From an uncultured Bacilli bacterium (GTDB lineage Bacteria > Bacillota_I > Bacilli_A > RF39 > UBA660), in assembly GCA_947624695.1 (NCBI GenBank), contig CANQLN010000004.1:1-24049 (forward strand): a stretch of 24,049 nt of DNA, written 5' to 3'. Of the stretch, positions 1-6,086 are shown piece after piece. A program made the translations under genes and the position numbers. Below the pieces are notes generated by a model. It was not told the origin of the DNA. It did not search any database and saw nothing but the letters and a program-made list of their open reading frames with translations. Every line of letters begins with the position of its first letter. Positions within the stretch are counted from its first letter, which is position 1.

Positions 1-167
1 TTAATATGTTCTGTTATAGTACTCCTAGAAACTCCAAATAATTCAGCTATCAAATTTTGCGTTAACCAAATATCATTGTTAATTAAAAGTACATTTACAC
101 TAACATCATTATTGTCATCTTTATATATTAAAAAGTCATGATTTGTAATTTGTAATTTATTATTCAC
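1..167 (-). CDS. RhuM-family protein, N-terminal fragment (cut by window edge)
   Basis: The open frame begins at a GTG at 167-165, preceded by a GAGGGTGG ribosome site five bases upstream, and runs off the left edge after 55 codons. The visible part contains IWLTQNLIAELFGVSRST, a helix-turn-helix-like segment typical of the start of RhuM (virulence protein RhuM, PF13310) proteins, preceded by a short beta-rich stretch. RhuM proteins are common accessory genes, often near mobile elements and restriction loci, and their biochemical role is not settled. The gene follows the GNAT gene by 38 bases on the same strand. Only the N-terminus is visible, so integrity of the remainder is unknown. The family call rests on recognising the motif. 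Confidence 0.75.
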   Translation of the reverse strand, partial: MNNKLQITNHDFLIYKDDNNDVSVNVLLINNDIWLTQNLIAELFGVSRSTITEHI

Positions 168-205
168 AATTACCACCCTCTTTCCTATTTTTAAATTATA
201 ATATT

Positions 206-619
206 TTATCTTTTCAAAATCATTCCATAACCTAAATCAGCATCTATTCTTTTAACAAATCCAAATTTTTCATAAAATTTTTCTTTATTTTTAGAGGCTC
301 CTAAATAAACTCTCAAATCAGAATTTTCTTGCTCAATTTGAGAAATTTTTTCTAATAATTTATTCATAATCATAGTTCCAATTTTATTTCCTTGATATTC
401 AGGTTTTACCATAACATCTTGAATGTATAAAAAGCAAATTGTATCGCCAATAAGTCGGCCATAGCCAATAATTTCATTATCATCATAAACGCTTATGGAA
501 TAAAAGGTATTATCTAAAGCTTTTTTAGAAATATCATTATCATATGCACCCCAGCCCACTGAATCATATAATAAATTAAACTCGGCAACATTTTTATTAT
601 TTTCTTTAATTTTAATCAT
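206..619 (-). CDS. GNAT-family N-acetyltransferase
   Basis: A 137-aa protein of the usual single-domain GNAT size. Residues 68-83 give the acetyl-CoA pyrophosphate-binding motif A (QDVMVKPEYQGNKIG), with the Q/G-x-x-I-G signature, and residues 115-121 (FYEKFGF) form the typical C-terminal motif B. It should transfer an acetyl group from acetyl-CoA to an amine, but the substrate cannot be read from sequence. The start is an ATG preceded by AAAGGAG eight bases upstream. It sits at the accessory left edge of the window, upstream of the RhuM fragment and downstream of a decayed MutT gene. No membrane segment is seen, so it is cytoplasmic. Confidence 0.88.
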   Translation of the reverse strand: MIKIKENNKNVAEFNLLYDSVGWGAYDNDISKKALDNTFYSISVYDDNEIIGYGRLIGDTICFLYIQDVMVKPEYQGNKIGTMIMNKLLEKISQIEQENSDLRVYLGASKNKEKFYEKFGFVKRIDADLGYGMILKR

Positions 620-671
620 AGTTACTCCTTTAAAATTTACTTCTCTATTCCTATTTTACCATATATTTTGG

Positions 672-752
672 TTAATCAAATAATTTAGATAGCATATTTT
701 CATAATTATTTAAAGAAATTTCTTTTAGAATTAAATTACTATTCAAAGCCAT
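672..752 (-). CDS. Possible 26-aa peptide with strong ribosome site, or gene remnant
   Basis: ATG at 752-750 follows TAGGAGGG by six bases, one of the best ribosome sites in the window, and opens a 26-codon frame ending in TAA at 672. The peptide (MALNSNLILKEISLNNYENML then SKLFD) has no membrane segment. It could be a genuine small protein, a leader peptide for the GNAT gene 52 bases downstream, or the surviving 5' end of a deleted gene. The neighbouring MutT remnant makes the last option plausible. No family is recognised. Confidence 0.35.
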   Translation of the reverse strand: MALNSNLILKEISLNNYENMLSKLFD

Positions 753-836
753 AAATTTCCCTCCTAAAAACATTATATCAGCAAACTTTTGTTTTTACAA
801 TAATTAAAAGAAAAATTACTTAATTTTTAAGCAATT

Positions 837-1172
837 TTATCTTTTAATAGTTAAATAATTTTCATCTTCTCTTTCTTGAAGTTCTTTAATATCTTTCGGA
901 AGTAAATTCCAATCTTCATCAAAGTCAAAATAAGCATCAATTTTTTGACCCGCTAAAATTAAGGGTAACCAATATCTATCATCAGGAAACATTTCATCAT
1001 AAGGAATATTAGCAATATTAAACCATTTCGGGATCATTTCTTCAGTTTCTTTGGGAGTCCCTTCCCATTTAGTTGCTAAATACAAATGAAAAACTAATTT
1101 AACTTTTTTATCTTTTCTTTTTCTTTAACTAAAAGGCATAAAGTCGTTTCTAATATATCATCCATATTCCAT
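837..1172 (-). pseudogene. MutT/MTH1-type Nudix hydrolase with the Nudix box deleted
   Basis: Two pieces of one family lie in different frames. Frame 1, from ATG at 1165 (another ATG lies at 1172), reads MDDILETTLCLLVKEKEKI and then stops at 1094. This is the usual N-terminal strand of MutT/NUDT1-like 8-oxo-dGTP diphosphatases. The next frame, in the overlapping A-rich run, reads KKVKLVFHLYLATKWEGTP and continues through KETEEMIPKWFNI, PYDEMFPDDRYW and GYFDFDEDW, the C-terminal half of the same family. The whole middle section, including the Nudix box (Gx5Ex7REUxEExGU), about 60-70 residues by comparison with NUDT1, is missing at an AAAGAAAA/GATAAAAAAG run, and the join is out of frame. No active enzyme can be made. 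A TTG-initiated 82-aa C-terminal fragment (837-1085) remains open. The lepB terminator lies just upstream. Confidence 0.75.
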
Positions 1173-1188
1173 TTTCTTTCTAGATTAG

Positions 1189-1212
1189 AAAAAAGTTACT
1201 TAAAAAAGTAAC
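1189..1212 (-). terminator. Intrinsic terminator after lepB
   Basis: On the minus strand GTTACTT and AAGTAAC form a 7-bp stem with a four-base loop (1195-1212), followed by six T residues (1194-1189). It starts at the base after the lepB stop codon, so it closes the rplS-lepB transcript. Confidence 0.85.
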
Positions 1213-1698
1213 CTATTTAACTTTACCAAAGCGATTAAATGGATAAAGAATAATCCCTACTGTTCCTTTAATTTTATCTTTTTTAATCGGGCCTAGAATC
1301 CGACTATCTAAAGAAACTTCTCTATTATCACCCATTAAGAAATATTCATCTTCTCCTAAAGTAATAGTTTTAAAACTTTCAGTTTCTCCATCAGCATAAG
1401 TATCTTCTAATTCTTTACCATTTATATACAATTTATTATGACTATATTCAATGGTTTCCCCAGGAAGACCAATAACTCTTTTAATTAAGCTATCTTTATA
1501 AACACTTTTATCGACAACTACAATATCAAATCTTTGATAGTCTTTATCATATTTCTTTAAAAGCATTAATTCATTCCCTTTTAAAGTAGGAACCATACTA
1601 TCTCCTTGCACGGCAATAGGAGTTATGATAAAGGTTCTTATTAAAACCACTATTAAAACGATAATAACATAAGGCATTAGTTCTTTAACTATTTTCAT
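1213..1698 (-). CDS. lepB: Type I signal peptidase
   Basis: Membrane-bound serine protease that removes signal peptides from exported proteins on the outer face of the membrane. The ATG at 1698 gives 161 aa and places the single transmembrane anchor at about residues 8-28. The frame is open further upstream, but that extension overlaps rplS and would bury the anchor, so I reject it. Family motifs: catalytic Ser34 in QGDSMVPTL, general-base Lys73 in LIKRVIGLPGE, and the GDNREVSLDSR box at 123-133. The length is typical of short Firmicutes SipS-type enzymes. A GTGGG ribosome site lies upstream. It follows rplS by 43 bases and shares its transcript. Confidence 0.95.
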   Translation of the reverse strand: MKIVKELMPYVIIVLIVVLIRTFIITPIAVQGDSMVPTLKGNELMLLKKYDKDYQRFDIVVVDKSVYKDSLIKRVIGLPGETIEYSHNKLYINGKELEDTYADGETESFKTITLGEDEYFLMGDNREVSLDSRILGPIKKDKIKGTVGIILYPFNRFGKVK

Positions 1699-1741
1699 TT
1701 TTCCCACTTTCTTCAAATTAAAAGAAATTAAGGCTAATTCC

Positions 1742-2086
1742 TTAATTTCTTTCTTTAACCTTGTATTCTTTACGCATATTTTTAATAAAGTAAAGTTTAC
1801 CTCTTCTAACCATTCCTTTTTTAACAACAGTTATTTTATCGATAGTAGGGGCATTAACCGGAAATATTCTGGTTACTCCTACACCACTTGATGTTTTACG
1901 AACAGAGAAAGTTTCAGATACACTTCCACCTTTTTTAGCTATTACTAAGCCTTCAAAAGCTTGGATTCTTTCTTTTTTACCTTCTTTTACCCAAACATCA
2001 ACCCGAACTGTGTCTCCAACTTGGAATTCTGGAATGTCTTTACGAATATGACGTTCGTTGATTTTATCAACTAAATTTGCCATCAT
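1742..2086 (-). CDS. rplS: 50S ribosomal protein L19
   Basis: L19 lies at the 30S-50S interface. The ATGATG at 2086-2081 follows GGAAGTGGG, giving 113-114 aa (family about 115). The longer open frame, starting in the leader RNA, has no support. Recognisable blocks are IPEFQVGDTVRVDVWVKEG, the RIQAFEGLVIAKKGG loop, TFSVRKTSSGVGVTRIFP and the basic C-terminal VRRGKLYFIKNMRKEYKVKE. It has its own promoter and a structured leader, and is downstream of the trmD block as in many Firmicutes. The leader suggests autogenous control by L19. Confidence 0.97.
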   Translation of the reverse strand: MMANLVDKINERHIRKDIPEFQVGDTVRVDVWVKEGKKERIQAFEGLVIAKKGGSVSETFSVRKTSSGVGVTRIFPVNAPTIDKITVVKKGMVRRGKLYFIKNMRKEYKVKERN

Positions 2087-2140
2087 TCCCACTTCCTTTC
2101 TAAAATTATTACCTGTAATCATTAATATATATTAAACTTA

Positions 2141-2178
2141 AGCGGATTACATACCTATACACCTTTTCAAGGTTCGCT
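2141..2178 (-). ncRNA. Putative L19 leader RNA (autoregulatory 5' UTR)
   Basis: Between the rplS promoter and gene lies a compact fold: an outer stem AGCG (2178-2175) with CGCT (2144-2141) enclosing a CCTT/AAGG hairpin. The promoter places the transcript start right at this stem. Position and shape match the ribosomal-protein L19 leaders known in Firmicutes. I matched it by eye, so the Rfam identity is an inference. Confidence 0.5.
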
Positions 2179-2182
2179 AGTA

Positions 2183-2212
2183 ATTATAGCACATCTACCC
2201 AAGGTTTGGCAA
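2183..2212 (-). promoter_or_regulatory. rplS-lepB promoter
   Basis: TTGCCA (2212-2207) and TATAAT (2188-2183) are separated by 18 bases. The expected start point is at about 2177, immediately at the leader stem. Confidence 0.8.
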
Positions 2213-2222
2213 GAGTTCTTCC

Positions 2223-2612
2223 CTAAAATAATTTATCTTGGATATTTTGCCACATTTCTTTCGCTTCGGGATATTTTAAATAACTAACAACATCTTTTGG
2301 CAAAACCCATTTATAGTTAGAAATTTCCGTTTCTTGTAATTTAATATCTTGAGTCTTTAGATGAGCTTTAAAATAGATAACATCTTTCATCACGCCTTCT
2401 TTAGGAGAATAAGTAATCATAAATCTTTTATCTTTATCAATAATTACATCTAAATTAGTTTCTTCTTTAGTTTCTCTTAAAGCCGTTTCTTCTTCAGTTT
2501 CTCCTTCATTTACATGACCTTTAGGAAATCCCCAATCTCCTTGAAGACTCGCAATTAATAAAACTTTATCCCCATCACAAATAATGGTTCCACATGATTT
2601 CTCCCACTTCAT
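2223..2612 (-). CDS. Nudix hydrolase, Ap4A-hydrolase-like
   Basis: A 129-aa single-domain Nudix protein. The Nudix box spans residues 32-54 (GHVNEGETEEETALRETKEE), with Glu38, Arg46, Glu47, Glu50 and Glu51 in place for metal binding. The usual glycine of ExxxExGU is Asn53. The WGFPKGHV lead-in and the T-A-L-R-E-T pattern resemble bis(5'-nucleosyl)-tetraphosphatases, which hydrolyse Ap4A to ATP and AMP, but other nucleoside-diphosphate substrates are possible. Its ATG overlaps the stop codon of the preceding gene by one base (TAATG), indicating translational coupling. It is intact, unlike the MutT-type remnant at 837-1172. Confidence 0.88.
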   Translation of the reverse strand: MKWEKSCGTIICDGDKVLLIASLQGDWGFPKGHVNEGETEEETALRETKEETNLDVIIDKDKRFMITYSPKEGVMKDVIYFKAHLKTQDIKLQETEISNYKWVLPKDVVSYLKYPEAKEMWQNIQDKLF

Positions 2613-2977
2613 TAGCGACCTCTATGCCTTTCTGGAATAACTATTTTCTCTTCTAATAAAAGAAGCATTTTTAAATACCTATTTAAATTAGCTTTAGTGA
2701 TATGCTTACTATAATTATTTAATAAAATATTTCTTAATTCAGCTAATTTATCTCTTACTATTATAGCGTCTTCCTCATCAGCATCATCATTATTATTTAA
2801 ATTCATCACTAAATAGACTAAATTTCGATATCTTTTATCAAATCTTTCAGCAATAATTTTCTTTTTTAAATCTGCATCATAAACCGTTATACTTCCGGCT
2901 TTATTAGGCAATTTTAACCCATCTTCATCTTTTATTTCAATAACTTTTAATTCCGCATTAGTTTTCTTTATTTTCAT
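2612..2977 (-). CDS. Conserved-looking hypothetical protein in the trmD operon
   Basis: I do not recognise this 121-aa protein. It is charged, has no membrane segment or signal peptide, and ends in a basic tail (PERHRGR). The N-terminal third looks beta-rich with a SITVYDADLKKKI stretch. The rest looks helical, with an acidic run (NNNDDADEEDA) near residues 62-72. It is locked between trmD and the Nudix gene: its start overlaps the end of trmD by 20 bases and its stop overlaps the next start by one base. Such coupling argues that it is real and cotranslated with RNA-modification genes. A role in RNA metabolism is only guilt by association. Confidence 0.75.
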   Translation of the reverse strand: MKIKKTNAELKVIEIKDEDGLKLPNKAGSITVYDADLKKKIIAERFDKRYRNLVYLVMNLNNNDDADEEDAIIVRDKLAELRNILLNNYSKHITKANLNRYLKMLLLLEEKIVIPERHRGR

Positions 2978-3644
2978 CTTTTTCCTCCATTAAATCTGGG
3001 CGTCTTTCTTTGGTTCTTTTAATTTGCTCCTGGATCCGGTATTCTTTAATTTTTTGATGATCCCCACTTAATAAAACTTCCGGAACATCTAATCCTCTAA
3101 AGGAAGCTGGTTTCGTGTAAGTAGGATAATCGAGTAAATTATTCGTAAAAGAATCTTCTTCATAACTTTCTTTGGTAATTACCCCTTCAACTAACCGGAC
3201 CACGGAATCGGTAATCGCCATCGCCGGAATTTCCCCACCGGTTAAAATATAATCCCCAATGCTAAGTTCTAAATCGACAAACTTTCTAATGCGTTCATCA
3301 TATCCTTCATAATGACCACAGACAATAATTAAATGATGATAATTCTTTAAAGTTTGGGCCGTTTTTTCGTGATAAGTTTGACCTTGGGGACAAGTAAGAA
3401 TTACTAAAGAGTCAGGAGTCTTTATATCTTCAATCGCCCTAATGACTGGTTCACACATCAAAACCATCCCTGCTCCTCCCCCATAAGGCGTATCATCAAC
3501 TTGATGATGTTTAAAAGGCGAATACTTTCGAAAATCAATAATATTTATTTCCACTAAGCCATCATTAATGGCTCTTTTAATAATGGACTCCGTTAAAAAA
3601 CCCTCAAACATTTTGGGAAATAAAGTTAAAATATCTATTTTCAT
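2958..3644 (-). CDS. trmD: tRNA (guanine-37-N1)-methyltransferase
   Basis: TrmD methylates N1 of G37 next to the anticodon, using S-adenosylmethionine, and prevents +1 frameshifting. The 228-aa length and order of motifs are canonical for this trefoil-knot SPOUT enzyme: MKIDILTLFPKMFEGFL at the N-terminus, DDTPYGGGAGMV (51-62), CGHYEGYDER (109-118), SIGDYILTGGEIPAM (138-152) in the SAM-binding knot, then LDYPTYTKP and the tRNA-binding C-terminal domain. An AGGAGGAGC ribosome site precedes the ATG. It follows rimM by 15 bases, the standard rimM-trmD arrangement, and overlaps the downstream unknown gene. Confidence 0.98.
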   Translation of the reverse strand: MKIDILTLFPKMFEGFLTESIIKRAINDGLVEINIIDFRKYSPFKHHQVDDTPYGGGAGMVLMCEPVIRAIEDIKTPDSLVILTCPQGQTYHEKTAQTLKNYHHLIIVCGHYEGYDERIRKFVDLELSIGDYILTGGEIPAMAITDSVVRLVEGVITKESYEEDSFTNNLLDYPTYTKPASFRGLDVPEVLLSGDHQKIKEYRIQEQIKRTKERRPDLMEEKDENKEN

Positions 3645-3659
3645 AAGCTGCTCCTCCTT

Positions 3660-4151
3660 TTAAAGAATTAAATCTTGACCATGATTAGTTTTAATTATTT
3701 TTTCATCTTTTAAGACTTCTTTAACATAATTCGGAATTAAAGGTAAATAGAAATCTTTTTCACCTTTTACTTTTAATAAAATATTATTATTTTCTTCATA
3801 ATCAATGACTGTTCCTAATAATATATCTTCATCATAAACTTGATAACCAATTAAATCACTAACTAAATATTCACTAGGAAGAAGATGCAAATCACTTCTT
3901 TTCCCATAAACATTTAAACCTTTATATTTTAAAATTTCATTAATATTATCATAGGCTGTAAAACTTATTAAATCATAATGTTTATGCACTCGATAACTTT
4001 TGATTTCTTCTTTTTCTTTTAAAGGACCAATGTATAAAAAATTTCCCTTTTTTAAAATGCGGTCTTTATATTCAAAAGAAGAAAGTATTTTAACTTCACC
4101 TTTAATACCAAAAGAATTAATAATTTTTCCAATCAAGACATAGTTATCCAT
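3660..4151 (-). CDS. rimM: 16S rRNA processing protein RimM
   Basis: RimM assists maturation of the 30S head by binding S19 and pre-16S rRNA. ATG at 4151 (163 aa) is preferred because TGAGG lies six bases upstream and the protein then begins MDNYVLIGKIINSFGIKGEV, the classic RimM N-terminal strand. An in-frame codon four residues earlier lacks a ribosome site. The N-terminal RimM barrel occupies about residues 1-85 and the C-terminal PRC-barrel-like domain follows from about 88, with LPLIPNYVKEV near the end. It overlaps the upstream methyltransferase gene by eight bases and precedes trmD. Confidence 0.94.
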   Translation of the reverse strand: MDNYVLIGKIINSFGIKGEVKILSSFEYKDRILKKGNFLYIGPLKEKEEIKSYRVHKHYDLISFTAYDNINEILKYKGLNVYGKRSDLHLLPSEYLVSDLIGYQVYDEDILLGTVIDYEENNNILLKVKGEKDFYLPLIPNYVKEVLKDEKIIKTNHGQDLIL

Positions 4152-4863
4152 GAAAAACCTCATACATTAAAATGCTGGCAGAGACTCCGGCATTTAAACT
4201 TTCGCAAATCTTAGTCATTTCAAGATGCACTTTTTCATCACAAAGGCTGGCTACTTCTTCCCTTACACCCTTTCCTTCATTTCCAATTACTAAAGCCATT
4301 GGTTTTTTATTTAAACCTTTAATATCTTTACCACTTTTAACATCAGTAGTTACTTTTAAATAAGTAGAATCTAAACTTTTTAAAAATGGTATAATATCCG
4401 TTCTAATAATGTTAAGATTAAAAAGCATGCCTTCAGTGGATCTGATGACTTTCGGATTATAAATATCGACAGTATCATTAGATAAAACGAGGGTTTCAAA
4501 ATTAAAAGCCACCGCACTTCTTATGATGGTTCCTAAATTACCTGGGTCTTGAATATTATCTAAAATGATTAGATTACCTTTTATTTCTTCTTCTTTAATT
4601 TTTTTGGAAACCCCGATTACTTTGGCTCCACTTACTTGATCAGTTAAAAGTTTCATTATATGATCAGTTACATAATAGGTGGAAATAGGATAAGTTAAAC
4701 TAGGATCATTAGTAATTATTTCTTTCACTAAATGATGGTTTAAAGCTTCACTAATTAAATGCTCATCTTCGATTAAGAATAATCCTTCTAAATCGCGATA
4801 TTTTTTTTGCTTTAATTTTTGCCAAGCTTTAACTTTTTCATTATTAGGACTAGTTATTTCCAT
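4144..4863 (-). CDS. SpoU/TrmH-family RNA 2'-O-methyltransferase
   Basis: A 239-aa SPOUT methyltransferase that 2'-O-methylates ribose in rRNA or tRNA. The three SpoU motifs are present: motif 1 LDNIQDPGNLGTIIRSA, motif 2 ALVIGNEGKGV and motif 3 ESLNAGVSASILMYE, following an N-terminal substrate-binding domain that begins ITSPNNEKVKAWQKLKQKK. This resembles the TsnR/RlmB/YsgA group, but the target nucleotide cannot be assigned. The ATG at 4863 with GGTGA upstream is chosen over a TTG four codons earlier. It is first in the operon leading to rimM-trmD and has its own promoter. Confidence 0.9.
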   Translation of the reverse strand: MEITSPNNEKVKAWQKLKQKKYRDLEGLFLIEDEHLISEALNHHLVKEIITNDPSLTYPISTYYVTDHIMKLLTDQVSGAKVIGVSKKIKEEEIKGNLIILDNIQDPGNLGTIIRSAVAFNFETLVLSNDTVDIYNPKVIRSTEGMLFNLNIIRTDIIPFLKSLDSTYLKVTTDVKSGKDIKGLNKKPMALVIGNEGKGVREEVASLCDEKVHLEMTKICESLNAGVSASILMYEVFHG

Positions 4864-4879
4864 TTTTTTCACCAACTTT

Positions 4880-4908
4880 ATTATAATAAACTAAACAATT
4901 TTTGACAA
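4880..4908 (-). promoter_or_regulatory. Promoter of the methyltransferase-rimM-trmD operon
   Basis: TTGTCA (4908-4903), 17-base spacer, perfect TATAAT (4885-4880), 17 bases before the ATG at 4863. The leader is therefore very short. Confidence 0.8.
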
Positions 4909-4934
4909 TATCTTTTAAAATAAAAAAGATAGGC

Positions 4935-5570
4935 CTAGAAATGGCGTAATCTCTTTCTTCTTTCTTTATAATCGGGAATAGCCTCCTCTACTATATGCCA
5001 AAATTCTTTACTATGATTAGCCTCATAAAAATGAGCCATTTCATGAATAATAACATAATCGATTAAAGATATATCTTTTTTAAGTAAATCACTATTTAAA
5101 GTAATGGTTTTTTTATGCGGATTACATACCCCCCAACGAGTCCGCATCTTCCGAATTTTTAAAGTAAAAGGAGGAAGATTATTAAAACATTTTTGACAAA
5201 TGGCTATTTCTTCTTCAAATACCCTTTTACATTCATCATCATAAAATTTATTGATGGCCTCTTCATCATGACCCACAATGGTATCATCTTCAAATTTTAT
5301 TTCTGTAAGCCGATTATCAAAAGTCACTTGATAAGTTTTTCCTAAATAGTAAAACTCGCCTACTTTTTCTTCTCTAATTTTGGCTTCTTCATACATCTTT
5401 AAAATAGCACTCGAATTTTTAGTAATTAAATTTTTAACTTCAGCATCACTAATAAATCTAGGAGCTGTTATAATTAACTTACAATTTTCATCAAAGCGAA
5501 AATAAAGGTTTTTATTATCTTTTTTAATTACTTCATATTCAATAACATAGTCATTTATTTTAAACTTCAT
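4935..5570 (-). CDS. YgjP-like M48-family metallopeptidase (DUF45/WLM-like)
   Basis: A 211-aa predicted zinc metalloprotease. The zinc site is HEMAH at residues 176-180, with His186 in the following NHSKEFW as likely third ligand. The MRTRWGVCN segment (142-150) and ITLNSDLL are hallmarks of YgjP/DUF45 proteins. No signal peptide or membrane helix is seen, so it should be cytoplasmic. Cellular substrates of this family are poorly known; YgjP is related to the SprT and WLM groups linked to DNA-protein crosslink repair. The ribosome site is weak (GTGATGAATA). It is not obviously coupled to its neighbours and stops 26 bases before the next promoter. Confidence 0.88.
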   Translation of the reverse strand: MKFKINDYVIEYEVIKKDNKNLYFRFDENCKLIITAPRFISDAEVKNLITKNSSAILKMYEEAKIREEKVGEFYYLGKTYQVTFDNRLTEIKFEDDTIVGHDEEAINKFYDDECKRVFEEEIAICQKCFNNLPPFTLKIRKMRTRWGVCNPHKKTITLNSDLLKKDISLIDYVIIHEMAHFYEANHSKEFWHIVEEAIPDYKERRKRLRHF

Positions 5571-5604
5571 TATTCATCACTATTTTATTTTAACACAATA
5601 TTAT

Positions 5605-6021
5605 CTACCTTACAAACTCATTTAACCAAAAATAATCTTTATTTTTAAAATCACAAACAAATAAGTTATCACTTCCTAAATAATTGATTAGCAAAGATGG
5701 ATTGATGGCATTTGATTTCAAAATGATATGACTATTATAAACTTTTAAAATACTTTCTTCTGGTTTATAGGGATTATAAATGATATGTTTTTTATCATAA
5801 TATTTATAATAACGATTATTTTTAAATAAGTTATAAATTCTTTTATTAAGATAAGAAGGATCAAATGAAGCAAAAATTTCATCATAAATTTTAAAAGAGG
5901 TTCCCATATTAAAACTATCGATATAATACATACTTTCAATAGTGTGATATAAATTATAAGGAATCTCTTTGGTTAAAATTGTCATTTCTCTTTTAATTTT
6001 AAATATATAAAATGTTCTCAA
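5605..6021 (-). CDS. Orphan hypothetical protein
   Basis: I do not recognise a family. The frame is open from a GTG at 6072 without a ribosome site. The best-supported start is TTG at 6021, six bases after AAGGTG, giving about 138 aa. An ATG at 5985 gives 126 aa but has only a weak AGAG-type site. The protein is rich in Tyr, Asn and Ile and begins with a basic, aromatic segment. No transmembrane helix is convincing. The end (LFVCDFKNKDYFWLNEFVR) is aromatic. It lies alone between a metallopeptidase gene and the transketolase-like gene. A TATAAT (6037-6032) lies just upstream without a good -35 hexamer. Confidence 0.55.
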   Translation of the reverse strand: MRTFYIFKIKREMTILTKEIPYNLYHTIESMYYIDSFNMGTSFKIYDEIFASFDPSYLNKRIYNLFKNNRYYKYYDKKHIIYNPYKPEESILKVYNSHIILKSNAINPSLLINYLGSDNLFVCDFKNKDYFWLNEFVR

Positions 6022-6086
6022 AATACTCACCTTTAGTCTATTATATAAAAAACTAAAGGAAATAATTGTCACATTTTGGCGAAGAA

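Noticed and set aside
1..619. RhuM plus GNAT as a toxin-antitoxin pair
   Set aside because: Only the start of RhuM is visible; the GNAT is not of a toxic TacT-like length or context, and no DNA-binding antitoxin partner of that type is seen.
1699..1827. 43-residue N-terminal extension of LepB
   Set aside because: It overlaps rplS coding sequence, has no ribosome site and would put the membrane anchor in mid-protein.
4172..4363. 63-codon plus-strand frame opposite the SpoU methyltransferase
   Set aside because: Shadow of the conserved motif 2-motif 3 coding region.
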